Shown here: one piece after another, positions 9,551 through 20,614 of the stretch
How the letters are laid out: each line of letters starts with the position of its first letter
Position numbering within the stretch: the stretch's first letter is position 1
Origin: Gamarada debralockiae
Lineage: Eukaryota > Ascomycota > Leotiomycetes > Helotiales > Hyphodiscaceae
Direction: 5' to 3'
DNA length: 42,313 nucleotides
Assembly: GCA_002803225.1 (NCBI GenBank)
Contig: NXFV01001563.1
Span: 1 to 42,313 of the forward strand
Translations under genes and position numbers: made by a program
Notes under the pieces: generated by a model
What the model saw: only the letters and a program-made list of their open reading frames with translations
The model's database searches: none
Told to the model about the DNA's origin: nothing

Positions 9551-10998
9551 CTTTGCTGTTTGCCTTGAAGAACTCGAAGGTGGTGCTTTCGAGGAGTTCA
9601 GAGGGAATCTTGTTGTTGTTGTAGATTCGGTTGTTGGGTTTGAAAGTGGGAGACGGGAAAGTTGTTTGGTTTTATTTATTCGCCCATGAGATAGCGACGT
9701 CGTTTGCCACGCGGAATTGGCGAGGCTGCGCCTCGAGAAAAGCCAGAATCCAGAGTCTTCTTTTTGCTTGACCGCAAATTTTCAACCAATCAAACACAGC
9801 CACTGATTGAATTTCGATGGCCCACTTTCTCGGGCATTCCTTTCGGATTCATGGCACCTGACGACCGAGCACAGCAAACACATTACGAATTCGAGGAGCC
9901 GTCATCTAACGAAAGTCAAATTATTGCGGAGTCGGGCTCAGCAGAACAATGCAAAGCCCTATCCACCCTTCGCGTGCCTTATGAATTACACTGCCTCCGT
10001 AAGGTAAAACTTGTAGAGGAAATCGAAGGGACGAGATCCTTGGCAGGTTGATACTCTACTATGAATTGCCGAAACAAGTAGGAGCGAGAGAGCTTGGAAA
10101 TGCGGAGTAACCCTATCCGTGTTCTTGGGCAAGGCCGAGCTCCTTTCCTCCTTCGGCTTCTCTGGATGTGTTGAGGGCAGTGCAATAATTCATTAGGAAT
10201 CTGAAGCTTAGCACGACTCATAACGAATTCAACTGAGTCATCATCGCCTTCATGTCTCTTTGAGGTCTTAAGGATAGTACCCGGATACCGCGTTACTTGG
10301 GGACAAGAGATACTAATCGTTATACTCGGCCCTTACCAAAGACTATGGAACATCTCGGATGTGGGGTGGGGATGACTACAAAACTTCTTCCGAGATAATT
10401 GCTGGAAAATTAAGGATGAATTAAAGCTCTCGCACCTTCAGGAGATCTGTTTCGTGTTTCTACCAGGTTGAAGGAATGATATCTTGTGTCCGAATGGGGT
10501 CGTCATCGACGAAGCCCCTTTTTGACCGCTAAACCAGCTGGTCGGCTCGGCTCTCACTCAGCCTTCTCCATGTCTGACAAACAAAGAAATCATTCAACAA
10601 TTCACCCTGAAATCAGTCGTAGTAAAATCAGTTTCAAGCGTGTTTATTTGACGCTCCTATCCAAAATCTCGTCATTTCTTTGCTCTAGGAATCCCGCCAC
10701 TCAATTCACTTGAAACTGAAAGATTGAACACCGACACGTGACCGCCCAAGTGCTTACTAGCGCCAAATCCCGGTCTTCAACATTATTCTCAGCCTCCTTC
10801 GCGTGCGTACCTTGCCTCAAACTGCAGAGCTGTGATCTACCAACAACACAAAGGCGTCTCTCATTTGCGTGAAACCGCGTCAGCCTCGCAGACTGCCAAC
10901 GTTGCGTCTCCACCTCATCTTAAACTCAGCCGTCGTTGATCTGCCTCAGATCGTTCCTGAACGCCTTTGTTCCATCTGCTTCGAACCAAGCCTTCAAG
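9551..10998. other. Long intergenic region, calcipressin / RPB3 promoters
   Basis: About 1.45 kb between divergent genes. Open frames such as 9704-10051 (+, 115 codons) have no recognisable domain and no splice partners; I do not call them. The left edge should hold the calcipressin promoter, including the inverted repeat at 9721-9735, and the right edge the RPB3 promoter and leader. No RNA genes were seen. Confidence 0.5.
9721..9735. promoter_or_regulatory. Inverted repeat upstream of calcipressin, with GAGGCTG core
   Basis: Arms CGAGGC and GCCTCG flank a 3-nt TGC spacer, about 170 bp upstream of the calcipressin ATG. The internal GAGGCTG resembles the calcineurin-dependent response element core bound by Crz1 in yeast, where RCN1 is a Crz1 target. 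The match is short, and the link is inference. Confidence 0.25.
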
Positions 10999-12129
10999 AT
11001 GGATTACGATCCCATGGTAATGGACACGGAGGCCAGTGGGCCAACCGTAAAGATCACAGAGGTAATCTCACTTGCTAAAGCTACTACGCATTGAAGATGA
11101 GGCTTATGCGCAATACTTACAGGCTGGCGCAAACCACGTCGATTTCGAGCTCCAAAATGTCGACCTCGCCTTCGCCAACTCCCTGCGCCGAGTCGTCCTC
11201 GCCGAAATCCCAACAATGGCCATCGACCTGGTGGAAATAGAGGCGAATACATCTGTGCTTGCGGACGAGTTCATCAGCCATCGATTAGGCCTCATTCCCT
11301 TGAACTCGAAAAACATCGACGACGTAGCCTACACGCGTGATTGCGATTGCGATCAATACTGCGACTTATGCAGCGTTACGCTCACTCTTCATGCGCGATG
11401 TACTGGTGATGAGATCATGAAGGTTTATGCTCGTGATCTGGTTGTTGATCAGGCGCGCGCCAATCAGTTTGTAGGAAACCCAGTCATTACGGATCCAGAA
11501 GGATTGGGAACGGTTATTTGCAAGTTGAGAAAGGGTCAGGAGCTGCGCTTCAAGTGTATTGCTAAGAAGGGAATTGCGAAGGAGCATGCCAAATGGGCAC
11601 CGACATCTGCGGTTGGATTCGAATACGATCCTCACAACAAGTTGCGACATACGGACCTGTGGTTTGAACAAGATCCTATCAAGGAATGGTGAGTCATTCA
11701 TGCATAATACCCACTTCATATCTAATGTATGATAGGCCAAAGAGCAAGTACGCGGAGTGGGAAGAGCCTCCTCAGGAGGGCGAGCCATTCGACTACGATG
11801 CGGTTCCCGAGAGATTTTACTTCGAGGTTGAAAGTGCTGGGAATCTGGAGCCAGATGCGATTATCCAACAAGGGATCAAAGTTCTTCAGCAGAAGCTGGC
11901 GGCTGTCATTCGAGATTTGACAGATGGCGAAGCACAGACGAATGGTATCAATGGTGGTGTATTCGATGGGCCTCGAAGTCCAGATATGAATATGAATGGG
12001 CAGTGGCAAGACCCGGGCTACACTACGCCTTATGGCAATGGAGGTCAGGCAAATACATGGAATAATGCTGGAGCGGCTACACCGTATGGTGCAACCCCAT
12101 ATGGCCAAAATGGTGCGAATGGATGGTAA
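10999..12129 (+). CDS. RPB3: RNA polymerase II subunit RPB3
   Basis: Three exons (10999-11061, 11123-11688, 11736-12129) encode 340 residues; introns are 61 and 47 bp. The protein opens with [20 protein letters not shown] and shows the alpha-subunit-like dimerisation motif [18 protein letters not shown]. The Zn-binding loop has Cys94, Cys96, Cys101 and Cys104 ([10 protein letters not shown]). Later come the conserved [20 protein letters not shown] and the C-terminal dimerisation segment [16 protein letters not shown] with [12 protein letters not shown]3 forms a heterodimer with RPB11 that nucleates Pol II assembly in the nucleus. The C-terminal tail (about residues 265-340) is Gly/Asn/Tyr-rich with TPYG repeats, as in many filamentous fungi. 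Identity is certain. Confidence 0.97.
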
Positions 12130-12688
12130 AAGGAGATCGAGGTTGGTTGTGCATCTGAATTGAACGATTGGGGCGGGGTGGTGATGGATATCCAACCACC
12201 TGTATTACTACTTGCATATCAGGCCAGGCGTTGGAGGAAAAATAGCTCTGGGCGTAACCGGAAAAGATGGCAAATTAGACCATCAAAAGCGATAAATGCT
12301 ACCGCAAAATACAAGAAATGAATCATTCCACCAAGTTGAGTGATCAAGGACACTCACATTTCAGAGGGCTCCGTCGTCTCAAGATTGTTGATCCAGCCCA
12401 AATTAGTGGAAGTAGACTCGAATCGCCTGAGAGGATCCTCGATCGAAATCTTTCAAACCTATTGAATGTTTCTATCCTAAAGTCGTTCAACGTCGTTCAT
12501 AGATTTAGCGTGAAAAGCAACTTTTGCTTGGTGACTGGTAGTTATATTCTAATTAATGCAATGCCCTATACTACAAAAACGCCAATTATGCTTCTATGTT
12601 CTAGTGAACGCCGCCCATATGGTCCAAAATGCAAGCTCCAAATACAACATTGAAACGCAGACCCAACCGTCTATATGCGTTCTTCCAC
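12130..12688. other. Convergent intergenic region
   Basis: This 559-bp spacer lies between the 3' ends of RPB3 (+) and the dicarboxylate carrier (-). It contains only short unsupported frames and probably both terminators. Confidence 0.45.
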
Positions 12689-13776
12689 TCATACAGCAGC
12701 CTCCTCAACTTCAACCCCCTTCAACTTTCTATAAACCTTCTTATGTTGTTCTAAAAACAAGAATGTCGCAATCGTATGCGGTCCCAACCGTATAAAACTC
12801 GGCACCCACCCCCTAAACATCCACCCCACGCCCTCTACCCTATATACATCCGCCAGTAACCTCGCCAGCCCTTTACTCTCGCTCGAACTCATGATTCTCG
12901 TTTTTATAACATCGATGGGACTGCAAACTGTTGTTGCGACGAAACCAGCCATGAACGAGGCCGTAAAATGGGTTGCGAGTCCATCTTCCATAGGCGTATT
13001 CTCAATCAGCAGCCTTTTGAATCCGTCGTAAGAAGCCAATTGACTTGCAGTCATGAACACCGCCCTCATAGAGTTAGGCCAAACTCCGCGGAAGAGAGAT
13101 TTCCAGCCCTCCTCCCTCGTCATGCGAATCAACCCATCAATCGCATTCTTATAATTCCTCCGTTCCCCTTTTGGGAGCGCGGCATCGTGCTGCATGCGCA
13201 CATTCAACACATCTGCCGGATTCCCCGCTACTCCGCCGAGAAAGCCGGAAGTGGAGGCCATGGCGATTAGGGAGGGGAAGGAAGGTTTTGACGTCGAGGT
13301 TGTAAAATCGGATTTGAGCTCTTCGTAGACGCCGAAACGGGTTGTTGAGTATGTTACTTGGCGGAGGAGAGAGGCACTGAGCCCTGAATAGAGTCCCAGG
13401 AAACTTTCATTCTTTATAACGTGTATGAAGGTCCCGATCATGGATTTGGGCGCATTGCCAGAGCGGGTTTGGAGGCGGACCTAGGTTCGTTTAGTGATTG
13501 ACCTTTTATGTTGTGTGGTTTCAACAATTGAGATAGGACGGATGTACCTTTACTAGAGACTGTTAATTAGGTGAGAGGTAGGAGGGGAGAGGGGAATGTA
13601 CCTAAGTCCAATGGATGTGTAACGCATGCTGCGAAACAACTTGCGCTGCCCCCAAACCAGAACGGATATTTTATATGTTCCCTCTCCCACGCCTTTCTTG
13701 ACAGCTCTTGGGCTTTCGATTGCGCAGACGATCTCGCGGACGACATGATTTGCAATTGGTCTTGTCTCAACTGCAT
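12689..13776 (-). CDS. DIC1: Mitochondrial dicarboxylate carrier (DIC1-type)
   Basis: A 323-residue mitochondrial carrier built from three exons on the minus strand: 13776-13602, a 5-nt microexon 13552-13548 (TAAAG) and 13480-12689. The join restores HPLDLVKVRLQTR, the first carrier signature; without the microexon the signature and frame fail. The other two signatures are NPADVLNVRMQ and SPIDVIKTR, giving the expected three Solcar repeats with about six membrane helices. The family exchanges malate or succinate for phosphate across the inner membrane. The start may be ATG 13776 or the in-frame ATG at 13746 (MSSARSS). It is divergent from mitochondrial Phe-tRNA synthetase across 399 bp. Substrate assignment follows similarity to Dic1 (PADVLNVRMQ motif) and is good but not proven. 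Confidence 0.92.
13548..13552 (-). other. DIC1: 5-nt microexon of the dicarboxylate carrier gene
   Basis: On the minus strand the exon TAAAG sits between introns 13553-13601 (49 bp) and 13481-13547 (67 bp), both GT-AG. It completes the codons GTA AAG, the Val-Lys of the carrier signature. The exon sum with it is divisible by three (972 nt); without it the reading frame is lost. Confidence 0.85.
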
Positions 13777-14175
13777 TCCGTACCGCTGTCGTCGCGAGCG
13801 TTGAAGTGGAGTTGGGAGACTTAAATTATAAATTTCAAAGCTTTCTTATGTCCGTCAGCCTGGGGAAACTTTTTCGGGTGGGTCGTCAGTGGCTTCATAC
13901 AGCCGACTTCCTTGCCACGGCTTTTCCTCCGCTTCACCGCAAAGAACGGCTACTTGCAATTCAATTGAGAGGAGGGGGAAGAGGTCGCATGCTTTATTTC
14001 CTTTCCGGTTTTTCTCTTGTTTCTGTGTAACAATTGCTTACCTTGCGTGCAAATATTTTGTTCAACGTCATTTCGGAGCGGATAATCTTTGAGCCTGTTC
14101 CTTCCCCTTTTCGGAGCTTCGGCTGGCACTAAGTTTTGAAGCTGTCCTCGAGTGCTGCTGAGGACAACTTCAAAC
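13777..14175. promoter_or_regulatory. Shared divergent promoter region of two mitochondrial genes
   Basis: This 399-bp spacer separates the carrier gene (-) from mitochondrial Phe-tRNA synthetase (+). Both products act in mitochondria, so co-regulation from one bidirectional region is possible. No named motif was identified. Confidence 0.45.
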
Positions 14176-15685
14176 ATGAGGTCTGTAACTAGGAGGCCGA
14201 ATGTCTCTGTGGGCCGTGAGGCATTGGCCTTGTTCATTGGGTTGAGCAATGCCTCTTCCCGCCGATTGAGAATCTGCACTCAATGCCGCTACAATTCCAC
14301 AGGTCCGTCTTCCTCACTTTGATTCAAGCTCTCCTTTCTAACTTTTTCCAGACAGCACAGCAAAAGGGTCAATCACCATCGACGGGAAATCCTACCCAAC
14401 AGACTCATGGCAGAATCTCTCACCCGCCATAAGGAACTCCATCTCCCGCCGTCTCCACACCCAGCCCGACCACCCCATCTCCATAACCCGTGCAATCATA
14501 GAATCCCGTTTCCCCACCCCTACCTACAAATACCACAACACCTTCTTCCCCGTCGTATCCACGCATCAAAATTTCGATTCTCTAGGCTTTCCAGCTGATC
14601 ATCCGGGACGGAGCAAAACGGATACTTATTATGTTAATAAGGGGACGGTGTTGAGGACGCATACCAGTGCGCATCAAGCAGATGTGTTTAGGGCGAACGA
14701 GAGTGAGGGATTCCTTATAAGTGCGGATGTTTATAGGAGGGATGCGATTGATAGGAGTCATTATCCCATATTTCATCAGATGGAGGGAGCGCGGATGTGG
14801 GATCGCTCGAAGGTCCCAAACGGGGATATAGCTGCTGCTGTTTGGCAAGATCTGTCCAATCTCCCAACACACACGATGAAAGTCGAAGACCCGAATCCAC
14901 CTACACATCCCGAACGCAATCCTTTACAATCAGAGCATTCGCTGGAGGAAGCGGAAGCTATAGCCGCACATCTGAAGAGATCATTGGAATTAATGATCGT
15001 AGAGATTTTCTCACGCGCAAAGAAAGCAGCTATAGCTTCAAACCCAGACTTTACCGATGAGCCATTAAGAGTGAGGTGGATTGAGGCGTATTTCCCGTTC
15101 ACAAGCCCGTCCTGGGAGTTAGAGATTTTCTGGCAGGGAGACTGGTTGGAGGTACTTGGTTGTGGAGTTGTTAAACAGGATATCATGAAGAAAGCAGATG
15201 TACCGTCACAGCTTGGGTGGGCGTTTGGGTTGGGATTGGAAAGAATGGCTATGCTTCTCTTCGAAATCCCCGATATTCGGTTATTCTGGTCGAAAGACGA
15301 ACGTTTCCTTTCCCAATTCCGCGGTCTCTCCTCGAATCTAGAAAACTTGAAACGATTCGTCCCGTTCTCGAAATTCCCGGCTTGTTACAAAGATGTTGCG
15401 TTTTGGCTGAGGAGCTCGAGTTTGGCAGCTGGAGGTGGGTTGGGGGGCAGTAGTGATTTCCATGAGAATGATGTTATGGAGATAGTGAGGGATATAGGGG
15501 GCGATGTGGTGGAGGATGTGGTTAAGGTTGATGAGTTTACGCATCCGAAGACCGGGAGGAAGAGTCTTTGTTATAGAATTAATTATAGGAGTCTTGAGAG
15601 GACTTTGACGAATGAGGAGGCTAATGAGTTTCATGAGCGGGTTAGGACGGCGTTAGTGGAGAAATTGGGGGTTGAATTGAGGTGA
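14176..15685 (+). CDS. MSF1: Mitochondrial phenylalanyl-tRNA synthetase
   Basis: Two exons (14176-14302, 14352-15685) encode 486 residues with a 49-bp intron. The Arg-rich N-terminus (MRSVTRRPNVSVGREALAL, then SSRRLRICTQCRYNST) looks like a matrix-targeting sequence. The class II aminoacyl-tRNA synthetase core includes LRTHTSAHQADVF (substrate pocket), DVYRRDAIDRSHYPIFHQME (motif 2 region) and WAFGLGLERMAMLLFEIPD (motif 3, with the ATP-binding Arg). The C-terminal ferredoxin-fold anticodon-binding domain starts at about residue 385 with FVPFSKFPACYKDVAFWL. The monomeric fused architecture is that of the mitochondrial enzyme (yeast Msf1, human FARS2), which charges mitochondrial tRNA-Phe. Identity is certain. 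Confidence 0.96.
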
Positions 15686-16076
15686 TTGTGAGAGAAAAGG
15701 AGTGTGGTCAAGATGGAGGATATTGATGTTGTACGATATTCAAAAGAAAAGGGGGGTTGGTGACTGCGAGGAGTTCAATGTTCGGATTTGCTTGTGTAGT
15801 ATTGTAGTATAATACCCAATTGAAAGTCCATACTCTCCTCATCTCTTTCACTCCTGTAAGACTTTCAGATCGTGATATACGTACAAAGTATCATCTTAGT
15901 TCAATTGATCCCTTTGCACATGCAGATTGTTGAGGAGCTCTCCGGCTCTTCAATACGTCATACGAATCAAGCTCGAGCTTCAACCCCAATAAGAGCATTC
16001 CACAGCTCCAACAAAATCCTTTGTTCCGTAACCATAATTTTTCATGTTAAGAACTTGGCTCATTTCAAGGAACATC
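15686..16076. other. Intergenic region, nothing recognised
   Basis: This 391-bp spacer holds the 3' region of the Phe-tRNA synthetase gene and the 5' leader of the next small gene. No repeats or RNA genes were seen. Confidence 0.45.
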
Positions 16077-16595
16077 ATGTCGAACACACCAGACAAACTT
16101 CTCTCCACCGAACCTGGTGGGGAAAACACGCAGTGAGCCCCATCTACCCCTCCTTTTCCCTTTCCATATCTACCGTCAAGAACAGATGAGAAACTAATGG
16201 ATTGGGATCACTAGGTACGAAGGGGGTAATATTTTTGGAAAGCCGCATGCTAAGGAGAGTGGGCAATTCAATGGTACCGCTCTGTCTCTCTTCTCCACCA
16301 TCTCCCAGCAAGCACAGCTAACTCCCACCATACAGATCCAACATCAGCCGAATCCACCGAAGCTTGGCAGTTCGAAGCGCGCGACAAAGAGGCTCGAAGG
16401 GAGAAGGCCGCTGAGAATGTTAGGTATGGAGAGGCTATCAGTGAGCATGGGTTTGGTGGGGAGACGGTGGGGAATACTGGGAGTGCGAATAAGGGGGTGG
16501 GATTTGGTGGGACTGAGGAAACAGATGGTAGTAGAGAAGGGGGCCAGATGAATAGGGAACAATGGCAGGGTGGGGGGAGTAGTGTTGGTGCTTAA
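16077..16595 (+). CDS. Small three-exon hypothetical protein (124 aa)
   Basis: No single long frame reveals this gene; it appears only after splicing. Exons 16077-16132, 16215-16273 and 16336-16595 join with GT-AG introns of 82 and 62 bp, all phases agreeing, to give 124 residues. The protein starts MSNTPDKLLSTEPGGENTQY and continues EGGNIFGKPHAKESGQFNDP. A charged helix-like stretch (WQFEARDKEARREKAAENVR) follows, then a Gly-rich, Thr/Asn-rich C-terminal half with HGFGGETVGNTGSANKG. There is no signal peptide or membrane segment. Soluble, hydrophilic and possibly disordered, it resembles conserved small fungal proteins of unknown function. The function is unknown; the gene structure is well supported. 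Confidence 0.75.
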
Positions 16596-18282
16596 ATGAG
16601 AGGAGTTTGTGGAGAGCTTGATGAGTTGAGGAAGCTGTGTATCTCTGTGAGCCAAGTGGTTTTATGGTTGGAGAGATTCCAAGAGAAGCAGTTAATCTTA
16701 CAAATGCATAAGAACGCATCAGCGAATACCGCGGAATGTGAGGATACTTCGAGTTACTCGCATCGCATCGAATCGAAACTGCCGTGTAGTTTCGTTTTAC
16801 CTGTCACACCGCAGGATGCAGGATGTCAGCGGCAGGAACCACCGAATTGTGATACAGGACCCTTATTTTAGAAAATGCGTGTGAAATAGGGATTCCATAT
16901 GGATACATTGATACAGCGTGTATCTCATGTACCTACTTGCATGTATTTCTGTATTGGCCTATGCATCTGGAGGTGTTGATTCGATTTCCTTCGATCCGAA
17001 CGAATGCGTCTCGGTAGGTGCTCATCCGGTGATGGAACGTTACCGAGCTACAGCGAGGTACTCAAAAAGATAAAGCAAATGGAAAGCATCCACCGGATAT
17101 TGCTTTCGGGACACTTCACCGGAGTGTGGAATGCGTCTCCTATATTTTCCGGAGACGTTAGGCTCGGACAAGGTTCGTAAACTCAATTGCTTTGGTGCTT
17201 ATGGTTGAAGCACAAAGGGGAAGACCTCATGCAGAGTGACAGCAAAGCTTCTCGAGGCTGGGCTGCAGGCATCGTCATTTATTTTTTTCAGCCTCGTTTA
17301 CCCCGCCAAAAGAGATCCCGAATTTATCGCCTCAGGCTGGATTTAGTACGAAGGAAGCAACTCCGTGGGATCTCATAAATCAAACCCATCTGTACATGCT
17401 TTCTATGAGCTTTCACAACCCCAGAAGACAGCTTGTGAAGCGATATCAGCGCCCAGAGAGCCCAGAGTAAAACATGCGCCCGTCTTGCACAGCTAGGTTA
17501 CCATGTCGCACTGCACACGCATGAGACCCAAAACTGTGGGGATGGGAAACTGTGCAATCCCTAAACAGGAACATTTCCGTTGGCAAATACACCACGGCCT
17601 GGGGATGCACCTGCACTTGACTCTTTCTTGGGGTTCCCTCAGAACAAAGGAAAATAACTTGAATGTCTACTCCTATGCTGATGGGATTCTCGATTTTGGC
17701 TTCTAGGTTCTCTTCCAATTCGCTCCTCTCTCATGCCGTGCCCCGAACAAGTGACTTCGCTCACCGGTGCCGGTGGCCCCACAAATTGAATCGGATTGGT
17801 CCCAACGGCCTAAACCCTTGAAGGCCCAAGGCTGATGTTCCTAAAAGGTCTTCGGATGAGGGGATGAATGATACAATACCCTGCTGCAGCCAGTAATTTT
17901 GCCAGCCCCAACATAATAGCCGGGGTATTGCTAGGGGAAGCTCCCATTATTGAATCGATGAAATAATTAATGTCCCCTTGCCCCGAAGCTGTTTGTGGAT
18001 GGGCTGTTGTAAAAGGCTCGTTGCTCCCTCCGAATTTCACTCTCAATCTTTTCTTCCTCTTACCATTATTCACACCTCCTGTAAAGCCTATATCTATAAC
18101 AGAAATCTCACGATTTCGTATCTGTCGACTCATTACTGTGAATCAAGCGGGAGCTTGCACACGGTCACCGAAAGCTCTGGCTGCGGTCGCTGCAGCGTAA
18201 AAGAAGACCCCGCCCTGGCCGATAAAGCGCCAAATCGCTGATTACCTTCACAGTTTTGATCAACAACAAACCACTGGCAATC
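16596..18282. other. Long intergenic region upstream of acetyl-CoA synthetase
   Basis: About 1.7 kb without a supportable gene. Frames at 17446-17718 (-) and 17810-18133 (-) show no domains and no splice partners. The stretch 17020-17160 is unusually rich in CCGG-centred words. The right end should contain the acetyl-CoA synthetase promoter. Confidence 0.45.
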
Positions 18283-20614
18283 ATGTCTGAAGGAAATGTC
18301 GCACCCACCAACCCGGTGGTGGCGGAATCGCACCTGGTTGATACTTTCCGTGAGTAGGGCTTGAAATGGCCACGTATAATATCAAAACTGACCGCGTCCA
18401 GATCCTCCCAAGAAGATGTTCGCCAGTAAGCCCCTCATTTGACAGCCTTGGCCTGTGCGACCATTTAATTGACTTTCATTACGGAGCATCCAAGCAAACC
18501 TCATTTGAAGGGTAAGTCTCTCATTGTGAATTGAAACAGCGCACGATTTATACCAATATGTGAATAGATCTCGACGAGTACAAGAAGCTCTACAACGAGT
18601 CGATCACCGAGCCAAATAAATTCTGGGGCAGGCACGCTCGTGAGCTCCTCACCTGGCAAAGAGATTTTTCCACCGTCCACACCGGCACATTCGAGAACGG
18701 AGACAATGCGTGGTTCTTGGAGGGCCAACTCAATGCTTCCTACAACTGTGTTGACCGTCACGCGATCAAGGACCCCAACAAGCCAGCCATTATCTACGAA
18801 GCTGACGATGCTGGCGATGGCCGCACCCTTTCATATGGCGAGCTCCTCAGACAAGTCTGCAAGACTGCGTACGTTCTCAGGCAGATGGGTGTGAAGAAGG
18901 GTGATACTGTTGCTATCTACTTGCCCATGATTCCCGAGGCTCTCATTGCTTTCCTTGCATGCGCACGTATTGGTGCAGTTCACTCTGTTGTTTTCGCTGG
19001 TTTCTCGTCTGACTCTCTCCGCGATCGTGTCATTGACGCTCAATCGAAAATCGTCATTACAACCGATGAGGGCAAGCGTGGTGGAAAGCTGATTGGAACG
19101 AAGAAGATTGTGGACGATGCTCTCAAGCAATGCCCAGATGTCACACACTGCTTGGTTTACAAGCGCACTGGTGCTGAGGTGCCAATGACCAAGGGCCGTG
19201 ATTGGTGGTGGCACGAGGAGGTCGAGAAATGGCCCTCCTACATTGCTCCAGAGCCAATGAACTCGGAGGACCCTCTGTTCTTGCTCTATACGTCTGGATC
19301 TACTGGCAAGCCAAAGGGCGTTATGCACTCAACCGGTGGGTATCTCGTGGGTGCTGCTATGACTGGAAAGTACGTTTTCGATATCCATGACAGCGACAAA
19401 TTTTTCTGCGGTGGTGATGTTGGGTGGATCACTGGTCACACATATGTTGTTTACGCCCCTCTTCTCCTTGGTGTTGCGACTGTTGTTTTCGAAGGCACTC
19501 CTGCCTATCCAAACTTCTCCAGATACTGGGATGTCATTGAAAAGCACGAAGTCACTCAATTCTACGTTGCTCCCACAGCCTTGAGATTACTCAAGCGCGC
19601 TGGTGACCAGCACGTCAGGGGCCAGATGAAGCATCTCAGAGTTTTGGGTTCCGTCGGAGAGCCGATTGCAGCAGAGGTTTGGAAGTGGTATTTTGAGATT
19701 GTTGGGAAGGAAGAAGCTCACGTTGTAGACGTAAATATTTTCATTCTTTGAACCGCCAAACATCTGCTAACGAACTCTAGACATACTGGCAAACCGAGAC
19801 TGGTTCCCACGTCATCACTCCTCTTGCTGGTATAACCCCCACCAAGCCAGGTAGTGCCTCCCTTCCTTTCTTCGGTATCGAGCCTGCGATTATCGACCCT
19901 GTTTCTGGCGAAGAGATTCACGGAAACGATGTTGAGGGTGTTTTGGCATTCAAGCAGCCATGGCCCAGCATGGCCCGCACGGTCTGGGGCGCACACAAGC
20001 GATATATGGATACATATCTGAATGTGTACAAGGGATATTACGTAAATCAGCCTCTTCTAATGCCGTATGATATTTGCTGACTCTCTGCAGTTCACGGGTG
20101 ACGGAGCAGGACGTGACCACGAAGGCTACTACTGGATCCGAGGCCGAGTCGACGACGTTGTCAACGTCTCTGGTCACCGTCTCTCCACTGCCGAAATCGA
20201 AGCAGCCCTGATCGAGCACCACGCCGTTGCAGAAGCCGCAGTCGTCGGTATCATGGACGAGTTGACTGGACAAGCTGTCAATGCATTCGTGGCTATCAAG
20301 GATGGCAACGAGATCAACGAGCAACTGAAGAAAGACTTCATACTTCAAGTCAGAAAGAGTATTGGTCCTTTTGCGGCACCAAAGGCTATCTTCATTGTTC
20401 CCGACTTGCCCAAGACTCGAAGTGGTAAGATTATGCGCAGAATTTTGAGAAAGATTCTTGCGGGTGAGGAGGACCAGCTTGGTGATACTTCTACTGTAAG
20501 TCCTTGCCTCTCTCCAATAAACAAAGAAAACATTACTAACGAGGAAAAAAGCTCTCCGATCCAAGCGTTGTGGACAAGATCATCGAGACTGTTCACGAAT
20601 CCCGAAAGAAGTAG
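18283..20614 (+). CDS. facA: Acetyl-CoA synthetase (AMP-forming), FacA/Acs type
   Basis: Activates acetate to acetyl-CoA through acetyl-AMP, in cytosol and nucleus. Seven exons are inferred: 18283-18349, 18402-18425, 18485-18511, 18568-19730, 19781-20041, 20091-20495 and 20552-20614, giving 669 residues, the normal length. Landmarks are VDTFHPPKKMFA near the N-terminus, the ATP-binding [12 protein letters not shown] at about 280, [28 protein letters not shown], the hinge region [20 protein letters not shown] and the catalytic Lys near 626 in [14 protein letters not shown]. One joint is odd: keeping the conserved HPSKPHLK in frame needs exon 3 to start at 18485, after GG rather than AG; the nearby AG (18486) would shift the frame. 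Either the acceptor is mutated or a base is wrong. The symbol follows the Aspergillus homologue. Confidence 0.93.

Noticed and set aside
9704..10051. 115-codon plus frame right of calcipressin
   Set aside because: No domain, no splice partner, and it overlaps the expected calcipressin promoter.
17138..17153. TCC-N10-GGA dyad resembling a FacB site, upstream of acetyl-CoA synthetase
   Set aside because: The motif is too degenerate to be informative at one copy, and it lies over 1.1 kb from the start codon.
17810..18133. 107-codon minus frame just upstream of acetyl-CoA synthetase
   Set aside because: Occupies the likely promoter and leader, and shows no domain or conserved motif.
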